From Plesiomonas shigelloides (GTDB lineage Bacteria > Pseudomonadota > Gammaproteobacteria > Enterobacterales > CAMTGL01), in contig NZ_LT575468.1 in the NCBI RefSeq assembly GCF_900087055.1, positions 2,359,773 through 2,423,772 of the forward strand: a stretch of 64,000 bases of DNA, given 5' to 3'. Below, piece after piece: positions 22,611 to 31,585 of the stretch. The position numbers were made by a program, and so were the translations under genes. The notes beneath the pieces are model-generated. The model ran no database searches. It was not told the origin of the DNA and was given only the letters and a program-made list of their open reading frames with translations. The first letter of the stretch is position 1. The number at the start of each line of letters is the position of its first letter.

Positions 22611-22877
22611 ATGTTTGCAGTGATTTTTGGTCGTCCTGGTTGCCCTTATTGTGTCCGTGCCAAAGAGTTGGCCGAAAAGCTCAGTGCTGAGCGCGATGAT
22701 TTCCGTTTCCGTTATATCGATATCCATGCGGAAGGCATTTCAAAAGCAGATCTGGAAAAGACAGTAGGTAAGCCAGTAGAAACCGTGCCACAGATTTTTA
22801 TCGACCAGAAACACATCGGCGGCTGCACGGATTTTGAAGCCTATGCCAAAGAGCATTTGAGCCTGTACAACGCGTAA
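22611..22877 (+). CDS. grxA: glutaredoxin 1 GrxA
   Basis: GrxA is a small thiol oxidoreductase that reduces ribonucleotide reductase and other disulfides using glutathione. The 88-residue protein has the active-site Cys11-Pro-Tyr-Cys14 after FAVIFGRPG, the cis-Pro region ETVPQIFID and the GG of IGGCTDFEAY. Length and sequence follow E. coli GrxA (85). AAAGGAG lies 7 bases before the ATG. It is followed by a terminator at 22944. Confidence 0.97.
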   Translation: MFAVIFGRPGCPYCVRAKELAEKLSAERDDFRFRYIDIHAEGISKADLEKTVGKPVETVPQIFIDQKHIGGCTDFEAYAKEHLSLYNA

Positions 22878-23186
22878 TTCGCCTCTTCGTATCGTCATAA
22901 TCGAGTAGATTATTTGTACGCTGCACTCAGCGCCGTGAGAACATAAAAAAATGCCCGTAATGGGCATTTTTTGTTTTTGTATCTTGCGCCTATCTCCGCG
23001 CCAGTCTTATTTATAACGCGTATTAATGTGACACTTTCATGCAGAAAATATTTTCACACGCACTCTTTCCACGCGTATTTGCATGCGTACTATTTTCACA
23101 GGTAGTTGGCAGCTAATTTCCCTGATAGGCTATCGATCTCTATTTACGGTTAAACTCGGATCAATTTAGCATCAAAATAAATACAA
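22878..23186. other. convergent gap between grxA and ybjM
   Basis: This 309-base gap holds the grxA terminator (22944-22973). The rest is A+T-rich with no frame, repeat or hairpin that stands out; the ybjM 3' end reaches 23187. Confidence 0.5.
22944..22973. terminator. terminator after grxA
   Basis: AATGCCC (22950-22956) pairs with GGGCATT (22962-22968) around a 5-base loop. It has A7 before and T6 after, so it works for grxA and possibly for ybjM from the other side. Confidence 0.85.
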
Positions 23187-23636
23187 TTATTTTACTTTAG
23201 TGTGGCTAATATTGGACTGACTGTATTTTTTTTGTGGCGCCTGACTCAACGCGCGGCGAGCATGCGATTTGTAATGCAGTAAAATGCGGCTGCCAAAGAC
23301 ATACAGCAATGTACCCAAACCGCACCAGAAGGCGGCCCCGATAAAATACACCACGGTGTCGAGAAAACTCTCGTAACGGGAAAACGCAGCGAGCCGGATC
23401 AGCATACACAGCGGAGCCACCACCAGCGCGCCCATCAAGCCATGTAAGAGGCCATGACGACGCGCAAAATGCGCCGATACAATGCCTGGCAGCATGAATA
23501 GCAACAGCCCCGGATGGCTATGGGGATCGGCAGAATAAGCCGCTTCAGAATATGGATAGTGCATGCCCTGAAAGAAGAAAATCACACAAAATAAAAATCC
23601 ACCCAGCATGACCACATTCCAGTTCCACTTCAGCAT
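23187..23636 (-). CDS. ybjM: YbjM family inner-membrane protein
   Basis: A 149-residue membrane protein with about four hydrophobic segments. It matches E. coli YbjM (125) in LLLFMLPGIVSAHFARRHG, LMGALVVAPLCMLIRLAAFS and GAAFWCGLGTLLYVFGSRIL. The function is unknown. I chose the ATG at 23636 because AAAGGAG lies 7 bases upstream; the frame can be extended to 23705 but that adds a second hydrophobic stretch without a ribosome binding site. The C-terminal tail is basic. It sits between grxA and ybjL as in E. coli, divergent from ybjL. Confidence 0.86.
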   Translation of the reverse strand: MLKWNWNVVMLGGFLFCVIFFFQGMHYPYSEAAYSADPHSHPGLLLFMLPGIVSAHFARRHGLLHGLMGALVVAPLCMLIRLAAFSRYESFLDTVVYFIGAAFWCGLGTLLYVFGSRILLHYKSHARRALSQAPQKKYSQSNISHTKVK

Positions 23637-23934
23637 CAGTCGACTCCTTTCGACGAGGGATGGCAGAAAAAAAACCATCACGGAATACAGGAATAGAATA
23701 AGCAAACCACTAAATGCTGACCAAGTTCAAGACTTATAGCCAAATAGACAAGAAATCTAAAAAAGTTAGATGTAAAATAAAACTCAGATACGGAATTGAT
23801 AATTATCCTGAGAGTTAACGCATCATTTCATTTAAGTTATCAAAACATTCCGTTCACAATAAGCTGTGTCCTGCCATGCGCTGCATGATTTAACAGGCAT
23901 TATACATTTACTCTTCAGCCACAGAATTACCATC

Positions 23935-25620
23935 GTGAATATCGACGTATCAGCATTGCTCAATGGAAATGACATACTGCTTTTGTTTGTCGTACTGGCC
24001 CTCGGCCTGTGTCTTGGGAAATTACGCTTCGGCTCTATCCAATTGGGTAATTCAATCGGGGTTCTGGTCGTTTCGCTGCTGCTCGGCCAAATGCACTTCT
24101 CGCTTAATGCCGAAGCGCTGAGCCTTGGATTTATGCTGTTCATCTTCTGTGTCGGTATCGAAGCCGGCCCAAACTTTTTTGCCATATTTTTCCGCGATGG
24201 TAAGAACTACCTGCTGCTGGCACTGGTTGTGGTTGTCACTGCGCTGATCATTGCCTTTGCCCTTGGCCGCTGGTTAGGCTGGGATATCGGTCTAACCGCC
24301 GGTTTACTCGCCGGCTCCATGACCTCGACCCCAGTGTTGGTGGGGGCCAGAGAATCGCTCCTCAGTGGCTCGCACAATATCGCCGATCCGGCGCTGGTGC
24401 GCACCGCGCTGAGTAACCTCAGCCTCGGTTATGCCCTGACCTATTTGGTCGGTCTGGTCAGCCTTATTTTGGCGGCGCGCTATCTGCCAAAATTGCAACG
24501 TCAGGATCTGGTGACCAGTGCGCAAGAAATTGCCCGCGAACGTGGCCTTGACCCAGACAGTCAGCGCAAGGTGTATCTGCCGATTATCCGCGCCTATCGC
24601 GTGGGACCGGAGCTGGTCGAGTGGAGTGGCGGTAAGAACCTGCGTGAACTGGGGATTTATCGACAGACCGGCTGTTATATCGAGCGTATTCGTCGTAATG
24701 GCATCTTAGCCAGCCCCGATGGGGATGCGGTGCTGCAAGTTGGCGATGAGATTGCGCTGGTAGGTTACCCCGATAGCCATGCGCGCCTTGACCCGAGCTT
24801 TCGCGAAGGTAAAGAGGTGTTCGACCGTGACCTGCTCGACTTACGTGTTGTCACCGAAGAGATTGTGGTGAAAAACGACAGCGTGGTCGGCAAGCGTCTG
24901 GCGCATCTGCGTCTGACCGATCAGGGCTGCTTCTTGAACCGCATTGTCCGCTCGCAAATCGAAATGCCAATTGACGACACCATCGTCCTGAACAAAGGTG
25001 ATGTGCTGCATGTCAGCGGCGATGCCCGCCGTGTTCGCGGCTTGGCCGATCGGGTTGGCTTTATCTCCATCCACAGTCAAGTGGCGGACTTACTGGCGTT
25101 TTGTAGCTTCTTCATCATCGGTTTGATGGTGGGGCAAGTGACGTTCCAGTTTAGCCAGTTTACCTTCAGCTTTGGTAATGCCGCCGGTTTACTGTTCTCC
25201 GGCATCATGCTGGGCTTCTTGCGAGCGAACCACCCTACCTTCGGTTATGTACCGCAAGGGGCACTGACCATGACCAAAGAGTTTGGCTTGATGGTGTTTA
25301 TGGTGGGGGTTGGCCTGAGCGCCGGTAGCGGCATGAACAATGAAGTCGACAGCATCGGGTTACAGATGATTTTCGGTGGCTTACTGGTCAGTTTAGGCCC
25401 GGTCATTATTGCCTATCTGTTCGGTGCTTATGTGCTGAAAATGAACCGTGCGATGCTGTTCGGCGCCATTATGGGGGCCCGTACCTTGGCGCCAGCGATG
25501 GAAGTGATCAATACCCTGTCGCGCAGTAATATTCCGGCGCTCGGCTACGCCGGTACTTATGCGATAGCTAACGTGCTGTTGACGCTGGCCGGCTCCTTGA
25601 TCGTGGTGTTCTGGCACTGA
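23935..25620 (+). CDS. ybjL: putative transporter YbjL (AspT/YidE family)
   Basis: This inner-membrane protein has two AspT/YidE membrane halves flanking two TrkA-C (RCK_C) domains. The GTG at 23935 gives 561 residues, identical in length to E. coli YbjL, and the alignment begins [32 protein letters not shown] regions are visible at [24 protein letters not shown] and [23 protein letters not shown], with [20 protein letters not shown] between. The family is thought to carry anions or dicarboxylates, but YbjL's substrate is unknown. Upstream in-frame Met codons lie before the conserved start. Confidence 0.93.
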   Translation: MNIDVSALLNGNDILLLFVVLALGLCLGKLRFGSIQLGNSIGVLVVSLLLGQMHFSLNAEALSLGFMLFIFCVGIEAGPNFFAIFFRDGKNYLLLALVVVVTALIIAFALGRWLGWDIGLTAGLLAGSMTSTPVLVGARESLLSGSHNIADPALVRTALSNLSLGYALTYLVGLVSLILAARYLPKLQRQDLVTSAQEIARERGLDPDSQRKVYLPIIRAYRVGPELVEWSGGKNLRELGIYRQTGCYIERIRRNGILASPDGDAVLQVGDEIALVGYPDSHARLDPSFREGKEVFDRDLLDLRVVTEEIVVKNDSVVGKRLAHLRLTDQGCFLNRIVRSQIEMPIDDTIVLNKGDVLHVSGDARRVRGLADRVGFISIHSQVADLLAFCSFFIIGLMVGQVTFQFSQFTFSFGNAAGLLFSGIMLGFLRANHPTFGYVPQGALTMTKEFGLMVFMVGVGLSAGSGMNNEVDSIGLQMIFGGLLVSLGPVIIAYLFGAYVLKMNRAMLFGAIMGARTLAPAMEVINTLSRSNIPALGYAGTYAIANVLLTLAGSLIVVFWH

Positions 25621-25652
25621 TTTCTACCCTCAGCGTCAGTGATTAAATGCAC

Positions 25653-25683
25653 AAAAAAATCCCGGGGTTCCCCGGGATTTTTA
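25653..25683. terminator. bidirectional terminator between ybjL and fadE
   Basis: AAATCCCGGGG (25657-25667) pairs perfectly with CCCCGGGATTT (25670-25680) around only TT, with A7 on the left and T5 on the right. It serves ybjL (plus) and fadE (minus). Confidence 0.9.
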
Positions 25684-25739
25684 TTGCTGCTAACGACAGC
25701 GATACCTTTCAACTTGCAGCGCCGGCTTATAGGCTCAGC

Positions 25740-28004
25740 TTAGGCAGCGCGGTCTTCCGCACAAGCTGGATTTGGATGCGGACCATTCACATGGTCGACC
25801 TGCACCGCACGGCTACGCAATGCTTCGGCGGCCAACATCTGCTCAGCTTCCGCTTCGCTGATAATCGCACTGGCTTTGGCTTGCTCCACCAGCTCATTGA
25901 GCGCAACTTTACGTGGTAATTTACCGCTACGCTGCGCTTCTGCCAGCTTCAGTTCGATATCACGCGCGCCATACATCGCTAAGAACGCTGACTCCATGAT
26001 ATTAATGGCTTCATCCGGCGCTTGGCCGACAAAGCACAGATTAGTCAGGCGATCACGCTGCGCCCCTGGCACCATCATCAGCTTGGCAATTTTCAGAGCC
26101 GTTTCATCCTGAACCGGCTTGTAACTTACGCCGTACGGGAACACCGCCACCCGCAGCATGATCGCAACAGCGCGATTGCTGAAGTTTTGGAAGAAGCTAT
26201 CAAAGGCTTTGCCACACTGATACAAGCAGTATTGCAAACCATATTCAGCCAACGGCAGGTCTTCCTTCAAACGCCCTTCTTGCTCGTAGCGTTTCAGTAC
26301 CGCAGACGCCAGATACAGGTGGCTGAGGACATCCCCCAAACGCGCCGACAGCATCTCTTTACGCTTCAGATCGCCGCCCAACACCAACATAGCCATATCT
26401 GCGGTCAAGGCCAGCGCTCGGCTCATGCGTCCTAGCTGCTTGTAATAGCGGCTCAGTGGACTGCCCGATGGCGCGGCATTTAATTTACCTGCCGTAATGC
26501 CCTGCCAGAAAGTGCTGAAGAAGTTAGTCACACCAAAAACGATGTGCTTGAACAGCAACTCATCAAAGGCCTGCAAACCGGCTTTTTCATCAGGGTTGGC
26601 CGCCGCTTCCATCTCACCCAATACAAACGGATGACAACGGGTCGCACCTTGACCGAAGATCATCAGGTTACGGGTCAGGATGTTGGCCCCTTCCACCGTG
26701 ATGGCTACCGGAATACCAAAATAGTGGTGTCCCAGATAGTTCATTGGGCCTAACTGGATAGCGCGACCCGCATGGATATCCATGGAATCATTCAGCAGCT
26801 GACGACCAATTTCGGTCATGTGATACTTGGCAATTGCCGTCACAATCCCCGGGGTTTCACCGGTATCCAATGCCGTAGTGGTAAAGGTACGCGCCGCTTC
26901 CAGCAAATAGGTCAGACCGCCAATGCGTCCCATCGCCTCAGCCACCCCTTCAAAGCGACCAATCGACAGACCAAACTGCTTACGCACATATGAATACGCA
27001 CCAGTGGTACGGGTAGTTAGATGGCCAATCGCAGTGCCCAGCGCCGGTAACGAAATACCGCGCCCCGCCGAAAGGCATTCCACCAGCATGCGCCAGCCTT
27101 TACCGGCATAAGATGGGCCGCCGATAATCCAATCCAGCGGGATAAACACATCTTTACCCCATGTAGGCCCGTTCATGAAGGCCAGATCCATTGGAATATG
27201 ACGCGCGCCAACCTCGACACCTGGGTGATTGGTTGGGATCAGGGCACAAGTAATCCCGATGTCCTCTTTATCCCCCAACAGGTGCTCTGGGTCGTACATT
27301 TTGAACGCTAAGCCCAGTACCGTCGCCACCGGTGCCAACGTGATATACCGCTTGTTCCAGTTCAAGCGAATGCCCAGCACGTCTTTACCGTCATACGTGC
27401 CACGGCAAACAATGCCTTTATCCGGAATACTGCCCGCATCCGAGCCCGCTTCAGGGCCGGTCAGTGCAAAGCACGGGATCTCACGGCCATCAGCCAGCCC
27501 CGGTAACCAGCGCTGCTTTTGCTCCTCTGTGCCGTAATGCGACAGCAGTTCGCCAGGGCCTAATGAGTTTGGTACCATGACGGTCACCGCCGCAGTGGTA
27601 CTCTTGCTGGCGATTTTGGTCACAATGGTGGAGTTAGCCAAAGAGCTAAACTGACGGCCACCAAACTCTTTGGCGATGATCAGCGAGAAGAAACGCTCTT
27701 TTTTCAGGTATTCCCACACTTCTGGCGGCAGATCGTTTAACTCATGCACGATCTGATAGTCATCCAGCATGTTGAGCAGGGTTTCCACCTGATTATCCAG
27801 GAACGATTGCTCTTCGGCTGTCAGCTTGGGTTTTGGCAGCGCATGCAGTTTGTTCCAATCAGGCTGACCGCGAAACAGGTCCCCTTCCCACCAGACAGTA
27901 CCCGCCTCCATGGCTTCACGCTCTGTCGCAGACAACGGCGGCAGAATGCGCTTGAATACCTTAAAAGCCGGGCCTGAGATATAACGTTGGCGCAGACTGG
28001 TCAT
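25740..28004 (-). CDS. fadE: acyl-CoA dehydrogenase FadE (short, soluble-looking form)
   Basis: FadE catalyses the first oxidation of fatty acyl-CoA in beta-oxidation, using FAD. The product is about 754 residues; E. coli FadE is 814. It starts at the region corresponding to E. coli residue ~65 (GPAFKVFKRILPPLSATEREAMEAGTVWWEG), so the N-terminal membrane segments of E. coli FadE are absent. Core motifs are MVPNSLGPGELL, FALTGPEAGSDAG, RLNWNKRYITLAPVATVLGLAF and the C-terminal DUF1974 region. The ATG at 28004 has AAGGA 8 bases upstream and is preferred over 28013. It follows psrA by 35 bases on the same strand. Confidence 0.95.
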   Translation of the reverse strand: MTSLRQRYISGPAFKVFKRILPPLSATEREAMEAGTVWWEGDLFRGQPDWNKLHALPKPKLTAEEQSFLDNQVETLLNMLDDYQIVHELNDLPPEVWEYLKKERFFSLIIAKEFGGRQFSSLANSTIVTKIASKSTTAAVTVMVPNSLGPGELLSHYGTEEQKQRWLPGLADGREIPCFALTGPEAGSDAGSIPDKGIVCRGTYDGKDVLGIRLNWNKRYITLAPVATVLGLAFKMYDPEHLLGDKEDIGITCALIPTNHPGVEVGARHIPMDLAFMNGPTWGKDVFIPLDWIIGGPSYAGKGWRMLVECLSAGRGISLPALGTAIGHLTTRTTGAYSYVRKQFGLSIGRFEGVAEAMGRIGGLTYLLEAARTFTTTALDTGETPGIVTAIAKYHMTEIGRQLLNDSMDIHAGRAIQLGPMNYLGHHYFGIPVAITVEGANILTRNLMIFGQGATRCHPFVLGEMEAAANPDEKAGLQAFDELLFKHIVFGVTNFFSTFWQGITAGKLNAAPSGSPLSRYYKQLGRMSRALALTADMAMLVLGGDLKRKEMLSARLGDVLSHLYLASAVLKRYEQEGRLKEDLPLAEYGLQYCLYQCGKAFDSFFQNFSNRAVAIMLRVAVFPYGVSYKPVQDETALKIAKLMMVPGAQRDRLTNLCFVGQAPDEAINIMESAFLAMYGARDIELKLAEAQRSGKLPRKVALNELVEQAKASAIISEAEAEQMLAAEALRSRAVQVDHVNGPHPNPACAEDRAA

Positions 28005-28039
28005 TATGTTCATCCTTCATAATAGGGTTGGTAACTTCA

Positions 28040-28729
28040 TCATCCGCCGTTGGCGGCTGCGCTGACGGGTTGTAGTAATAATTCAGCGCTATGAATTGGA
28101 GCGGCAACGCCGCCAGCCAGATACGGAATGATCCGGTCAATCAGATCACTGATCTGGATATGCTGACCAAAATCGGCCAACGCTATCTCACGCAGAGCCA
28201 CATTGGAGGCCATGGCAAACACTGCCGTCCCCAGCGTGAAGTGCAAACGCCAAAATAATTCGGCGGTATTCAGTGTTGGATTCGCCCGCTGTACCGCTCG
28301 GGTGAATAACGCCAACACATCGCCATAGCGGGTGGTGATAAACCAACGCAAGTGCCCCTGCACATCGGTATATCCTCGCCCTAACAGCTGCATAAATAAG
28401 GTGGTGCCCTCTGGCCGTAAGGCGGTCAATTGCAACAGCGGCGCTTTAAAAGCCTGAAAGACCTGCTGCAAACTTGGGGTTTGATCGCTACGTAAGACCG
28501 CATCTAACTCCAGCTCCAAGGCCGGCATAAACACTTCCAGATACCGTGCCAGCACCGCACGAATCAGCTCTTTTTTCGAGCCAAAGTGATAATTGACGGA
28601 CGCCAGATTCACTTCAGCCTCTGCGGTAATAGTCCGCAGTGAGGTGTCATTAAAGCCCTGCTCGGCAAACAACCGCTCAGCGGCATCAAGAATTCGGGCT
28701 TTGGTATCGGGCCTGACGGTCATAGTCAT
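28040..28729 (-). CDS. psrA: TetR-family regulator, PsrA type
   Basis: This 229-residue regulator has an N-terminal TetR helix-turn-helix (ARILDAAERLFAEQGFNDTSL, then VNLASVNYHFGSKKELIRAVLARYL). Its C-terminal region carries LFMQLLGRGYTDVQGHLRWFI and ELFWRLHFTLGTAVFAMASN. This pattern matches PsrA, a fatty-acid-responsive repressor of beta-oxidation genes known from Pseudomonas and Vibrio/Shewanella relatives. E. coli lacks PsrA and uses FadR. It heads a two-gene unit with fadE. Two near-identical inverted repeats upstream suggest autoregulation. Confidence 0.85.
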   Translation of the reverse strand: MTMTVRPDTKARILDAAERLFAEQGFNDTSLRTITAEAEVNLASVNYHFGSKKELIRAVLARYLEVFMPALELELDAVLRSDQTPSLQQVFQAFKAPLLQLTALRPEGTTLFMQLLGRGYTDVQGHLRWFITTRYGDVLALFTRAVQRANPTLNTAELFWRLHFTLGTAVFAMASNVALREIALADFGQHIQISDLIDRIIPYLAGGVAAPIHSAELLLQPVSAAANGG

Positions 28730-28738
28730 ACACTCATA

Positions 28739-28754
28739 TTAAACAGATGTTTAA
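28739..28754. promoter_or_regulatory. PsrA-type operator, proximal
   Basis: TTAAACAGATGTTTAA is a perfect inverted repeat (6-base arms, AGAT centre). It matches the AAAC-N4-GTTT core known for PsrA sites. It lies 9 bases before the psrA start, where binding would block transcription or initiation. Confidence 0.7.
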
Positions 28755-28788
28755 AATCTACATCCCATTAACATTGCAGTCAATGATT

Positions 28789-28804
28789 TTAAACAGATGT
28801 TTTA
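28789..28804. promoter_or_regulatory. PsrA-type operator, distal
   Basis: TTAAACAGATGTTTTA repeats the proximal operator with one base changed in the right arm. The centres of the two sites are exactly 50 bp apart. The pair flanks the likely psrA promoter. Confidence 0.65.
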
Positions 28805-28974
28805 TTTTTGTGTAAACAGCGTACCAATGCCGACAGCAGCAGAAATTTAGTTATTTAAAATCAAATGGTTATTTAGAGTGAAATACCGTTCGATGAGACA
28901 CACCGCTCGCGTGCAAACACCAAACCCGCCCATTCACGCACAAGCCAACAAAGGAATCAGGGCAAGAGCAAGAG

Positions 28975-29007
28975 GGAAGGAAGGAAGGAAGGAAGGAAGG
29001 AAGGAAG
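28975..29007. repeat. tetranucleotide repeat (AAGG)7
   Basis: Seven perfect AAGG units (28977-29004) with GG before and AAG after, in noncoding DNA between psrA and rybB. This is a second simple sequence repeat in the window, likely unstable in length. Confidence 0.95.
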
Positions 29008-29132
29008 ACGCAACATTGTAATGACACCGCACGACAAGCTCGCTACCACCACACCGGAACCGCCGGCCCCAAACCCGCACTAAAGAAACTGAAGAAAAAG
29101 ACGAAAAAAATGAGATTTTTTGATGCTGACGT

Positions 29133-29160
29133 GAAACTTCCGATGCAAAGCAGAGTCTGA
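29133..29160 (+). promoter_or_regulatory. sigma-E promoter of rybB
   Basis: GAAACTT at 29133-29139 and TCTGA at 29156-29160 match the sigma-E -35 (GGAACTT) and -10 (TCnGA) elements with a 16-base spacer. The -10 is 6 bases before the predicted 5' end of RybB (29167). RybB is a sigma-E regulon member in E. coli, which agrees. Confidence 0.85.
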
Positions 29161-29166
29161 GTATAT

Positions 29167-29252
29167 GCCACTGCTTTTTCTTTGATGTCCCCTGAGTTTA
29201 GAGGATAACCCGGTAACGTAATCTTTGGTTCCCAGTTACCGGGCGTTTTTCT
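29167..29252 (+). ncRNA. rybB: RybB small RNA
   Basis: The RNA starts GCCACTGCTTTTT and continues CTTTGATGTCCCC, which is the 5' seed region of E. coli RybB almost base for base (one extra T). A hairpin follows (CCCCT/AGAGG-like), then a terminator hairpin whose 9-bp stem CCCGGTAAC (29209-29217) pairs with GTTACCGGG (29235-29243) and runs into T5. The length is ~84 nt; E. coli RybB is 79. RybB binds Hfq and represses outer-membrane protein mRNAs when sigma-E is active. The 3' half differs from E. coli, so only seed and layout are conserved. In E. coli rybB also lies beside ybjL and a TetR gene. Confidence 0.88.
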
Positions 29253-29408
29253 TCCTACTGTTCATCCGTTAACTTTTCCCTCGCTTTTCATCCCTATCAG
29301 TTTGATTCTGTTTGTATTGCTTTTGGCTGCACTATTTTAGGTACATGTAATGTTTAGGTACACGTAATGCCAGTCGAGTCGCTGTACCGAATATGCACGG
29401 CCATCGCG

Positions 29409-29903
29409 TTAGCCAATCTCACCCTCTTCGGCATAAATCACATCCGTTAAGACACCCGCACCATTGCCGGCTTGATGCCAGTTAGGCAGCGTGATCCGAA
29501 TTTGCATCGCGGTGGTGAACTTAATTAGCTCATTATCGGTCAGATGCAAGACCAGATCGGCTAAACCGGGGTTATGGCCTACCAACACCAACTGTTGCAC
29601 CGAGTCAGGCGTGGCCGTGATCAGCTTTAACAGTTGCGGCAATGTGGCTTCATATAACTCAGGCGCGAGCCGTAATCTGGCTTGCAAAGCCGGTTTGCCT
29701 TCTAGCATCAAAGACGCGGTTTGCATCGTCCGTACACTGGGGGAGCAAAGTAACAACGCATCCTCATGAATAAAGGCTTGGCGCTGCGCCATCAATGTGG
29801 CTTGGCGTAATCCACGTTTAGCCAGTGGCCGTTGATAATCGGATGCCATATGATGCCGCCATGAAGATTTGGCATGGCGGACGAGTACTAATTCACACGT
29901 CAT
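29409..29903 (-). CDS. histidine phosphatase family protein, SixA-like
   Basis: This 164-residue protein is a small histidine phosphatase: the catalytic RHG-type motif is RHAKSSW (Arg9-His10). The second arginine is in the CSPSVRTMQTA segment and the second histidine in VGHNPGLADL near residue 108. It is the length of SixA, which in E. coli removes phosphate from the His of ArcB or PtsN-pathway proteins, but the RHAKSSW subgroup is distinct and its substrate is unknown. It is a single gene on the minus strand, convergent with rybB. Confidence 0.83.
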   Translation of the reverse strand: MTCELVLVRHAKSSWRHHMASDYQRPLAKRGLRQATLMAQRQAFIHEDALLLCSPSVRTMQTASLMLEGKPALQARLRLAPELYEATLPQLLKLITATPDSVQQLVLVGHNPGLADLVLHLTDNELIKFTTAMQIRITLPNWHQAGNGAGVLTDVIYAEEGEIG

Positions 29904-30136
29904 AGCGCCTCATTTATTTAAATTAATGCTATCGTAATCACGAATTATGGTATTTCATGCCACACAAAAGTGACAAAGTGGTTTAATCAATCAGGCAGCA
30001 TCATGAGCACAGAAAGAGAAGAAAACGATATGCTCTGCAGTAGAATTCTGATCCTTATACCACTAGCCTCGGATTGATTATAACATAACCAAACAACAGC
30101 CATATTGATGAAAAACTAACCTTTTGTATTTATATC

Positions 30137-31465
30137 ATGGTATATCGCATTGTTATTTTTTTTGTAACATTTTCAATCAGTGCTGTTTTGTTCCATTCGG
30201 AACAACAAGTACGTGATATCTACATGATGTCACGTCTGCATAATGAAATTAATTTATCTTTCCTGAAAATGTACTCGACATTACGCCGAGTAAAAGTGGC
30301 TTTTTCAAATTCAGCGGCAATCAGCAATCCTAATTTGCCCATCATCACCGCTGAAGATGGCGTGACCTTAGTGGTCAACCCGCAGCACCATGCGGTTCCC
30401 CAGCTTTACGAATCGCTCAATAAAATCAAAAATTTGCTGGATCTTGAAAGTGATAATCACACACATTTATTATCATTAGTGCAGAAAAACGGCCAATATG
30501 GGTATTTCACTCCGTATCGTCCTCATTACCAAGCTATCCTGAATTCTTTGGCAAAAGATCCCGAAAGCCTCGGGATTTTAAAAAAATATCATCTAGCCGA
30601 AGAGTTTGATGAGAGCCTTTTATTTTGTGATATCCGCACATCCGAAGTTTATAAAGAGGAATATTCACATCAGCAAATGCTCAGTATTTTTATGCCGATC
30701 TTTGATAAGAAAAAAGTTTCCGCACTGGCAATTGTTGATTTAAATAGTGATTACATTGCATATAAGATTCGCAAATTTAATAAAGAGAATAATACTTATT
30801 TCCAATTGAGTGATAGCAAAGGGATGGCGTTAAATATTCCTTGCATCACCACGCAGGAATACATTTATACCCCGCGCTTTACGCCGGATAGCTGGCATCA
30901 TCTGCTGTTCAGTTTAGCGATTGCAACGCTCGCGACGTTGTTGTTTAACTCCTACTTTAAACTTAAAGGGGTGGCATTTCGGGATAAACTGACGGGGCTA
31001 CATAATCGAAGTTATTTCCAACGCAAACAGCACAGCTTACGGCATTGCTATAGCGTGATCCTGATGGATATTGATGATTTCAAAGCCATCAATGATCACT
31101 ATGGTCACGATACCGGCGATAAAATTTTGCGTGGGATGGCGGAAATTATTCAACGCTGCGCCCGTAAAGATGACTTGCTGATCCGCTGGGGCGGAGAGGA
31201 ATTCTTATTGGTGCTGTATACCGATAATGTGGCGGTGGCTCAAGAGCGAGCCGAGTTCATCCGGAAAACCATCGCCGAAACGCCGATTAACGGTTTGCGG
31301 ATCAGCGTGTCTATTGGCGTCAGTGCTTGCACGGAGCAGAGTTTTGAGCTGACCTTTAAACAAGCTGACATTGCCCTGTATCAATCTAAAGCGCTCGGCA
31401 AAAATCAAGTCACCTTGTTTCGGGAAAACACAGAAAGCAGCCTCCCTCCCGATGTAAGCCATTAA
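30137..31465 (+). CDS. membrane diguanylate cyclase (GGEEF)
   Basis: This 442-residue enzyme probably makes c-di-GMP. It has an N-terminal span (about residues 3-20), a periplasmic sensory region of about 235 residues that I do not recognise, a second span (about 258-275), and a C-terminal GGDEF domain from RDKLTGLHNRSYF. The active motif is GGEEF at 352-356, and an RxxD inhibitory site (R343-D346) precedes it by five residues, so product inhibition is likely. The N-terminal half has many Asn, Ile and Lys codons compared with its neighbours. It lies before rimO; E. coli also has a GGDEF gene at this place, but the sensor here is not clearly the same. Confidence 0.88.
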   Translation: MVYRIVIFFVTFSISAVLFHSEQQVRDIYMMSRLHNEINLSFLKMYSTLRRVKVAFSNSAAISNPNLPIITAEDGVTLVVNPQHHAVPQLYESLNKIKNLLDLESDNHTHLLSLVQKNGQYGYFTPYRPHYQAILNSLAKDPESLGILKKYHLAEEFDESLLFCDIRTSEVYKEEYSHQQMLSIFMPIFDKKKVSALAIVDLNSDYIAYKIRKFNKENNTYFQLSDSKGMALNIPCITTQEYIYTPRFTPDSWHHLLFSLAIATLATLLFNSYFKLKGVAFRDKLTGLHNRSYFQRKQHSLRHCYSVILMDIDDFKAINDHYGHDTGDKILRGMAEIIQRCARKDDLLIRWGGEEFLLVLYTDNVAVAQERAEFIRKTIAETPINGLRISVSIGVSACTEQSFELTFKQADIALYQSKALGKNQVTLFRENTESSLPPDVSH

Positions 31466-31513
31466 TGCGTCGGCTATCGGCAACGCGAACCGGAAACAGA
31501 CTGAGTTAGCATT

Positions 31514-31555
31514 AGAAAAACGCGGCGATCCTGTGTAGAATCGCCGGCGTTTTTC
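31514..31555 (+). terminator. terminator between the diguanylate cyclase and rimO
   Basis: AAAAACGCGGCGAT (31516-31529) pairs with ATCGCCGGCGTTTTT (31540-31554) with one bulged C, ending in T5. It lies 48 bases after the cyclase stop and just before the rimO start region. Confidence 0.75.
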
Positions 31556-31585
31556 CCTCTTTGAATGATTTGTGAGCGTAATAGC

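Larger units (their letters stand above)
28730..29166. other. gap between psrA and rybB
   Basis: This ~440-base region holds, from left to right, two PsrA-type operators (28739-28754 and 28789-28804), an AAGG tetranucleotide repeat (28975-29007) and, at the right end, the sigma-E promoter of rybB. No coding frame with a ribosome binding site is present. Confidence 0.7.
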
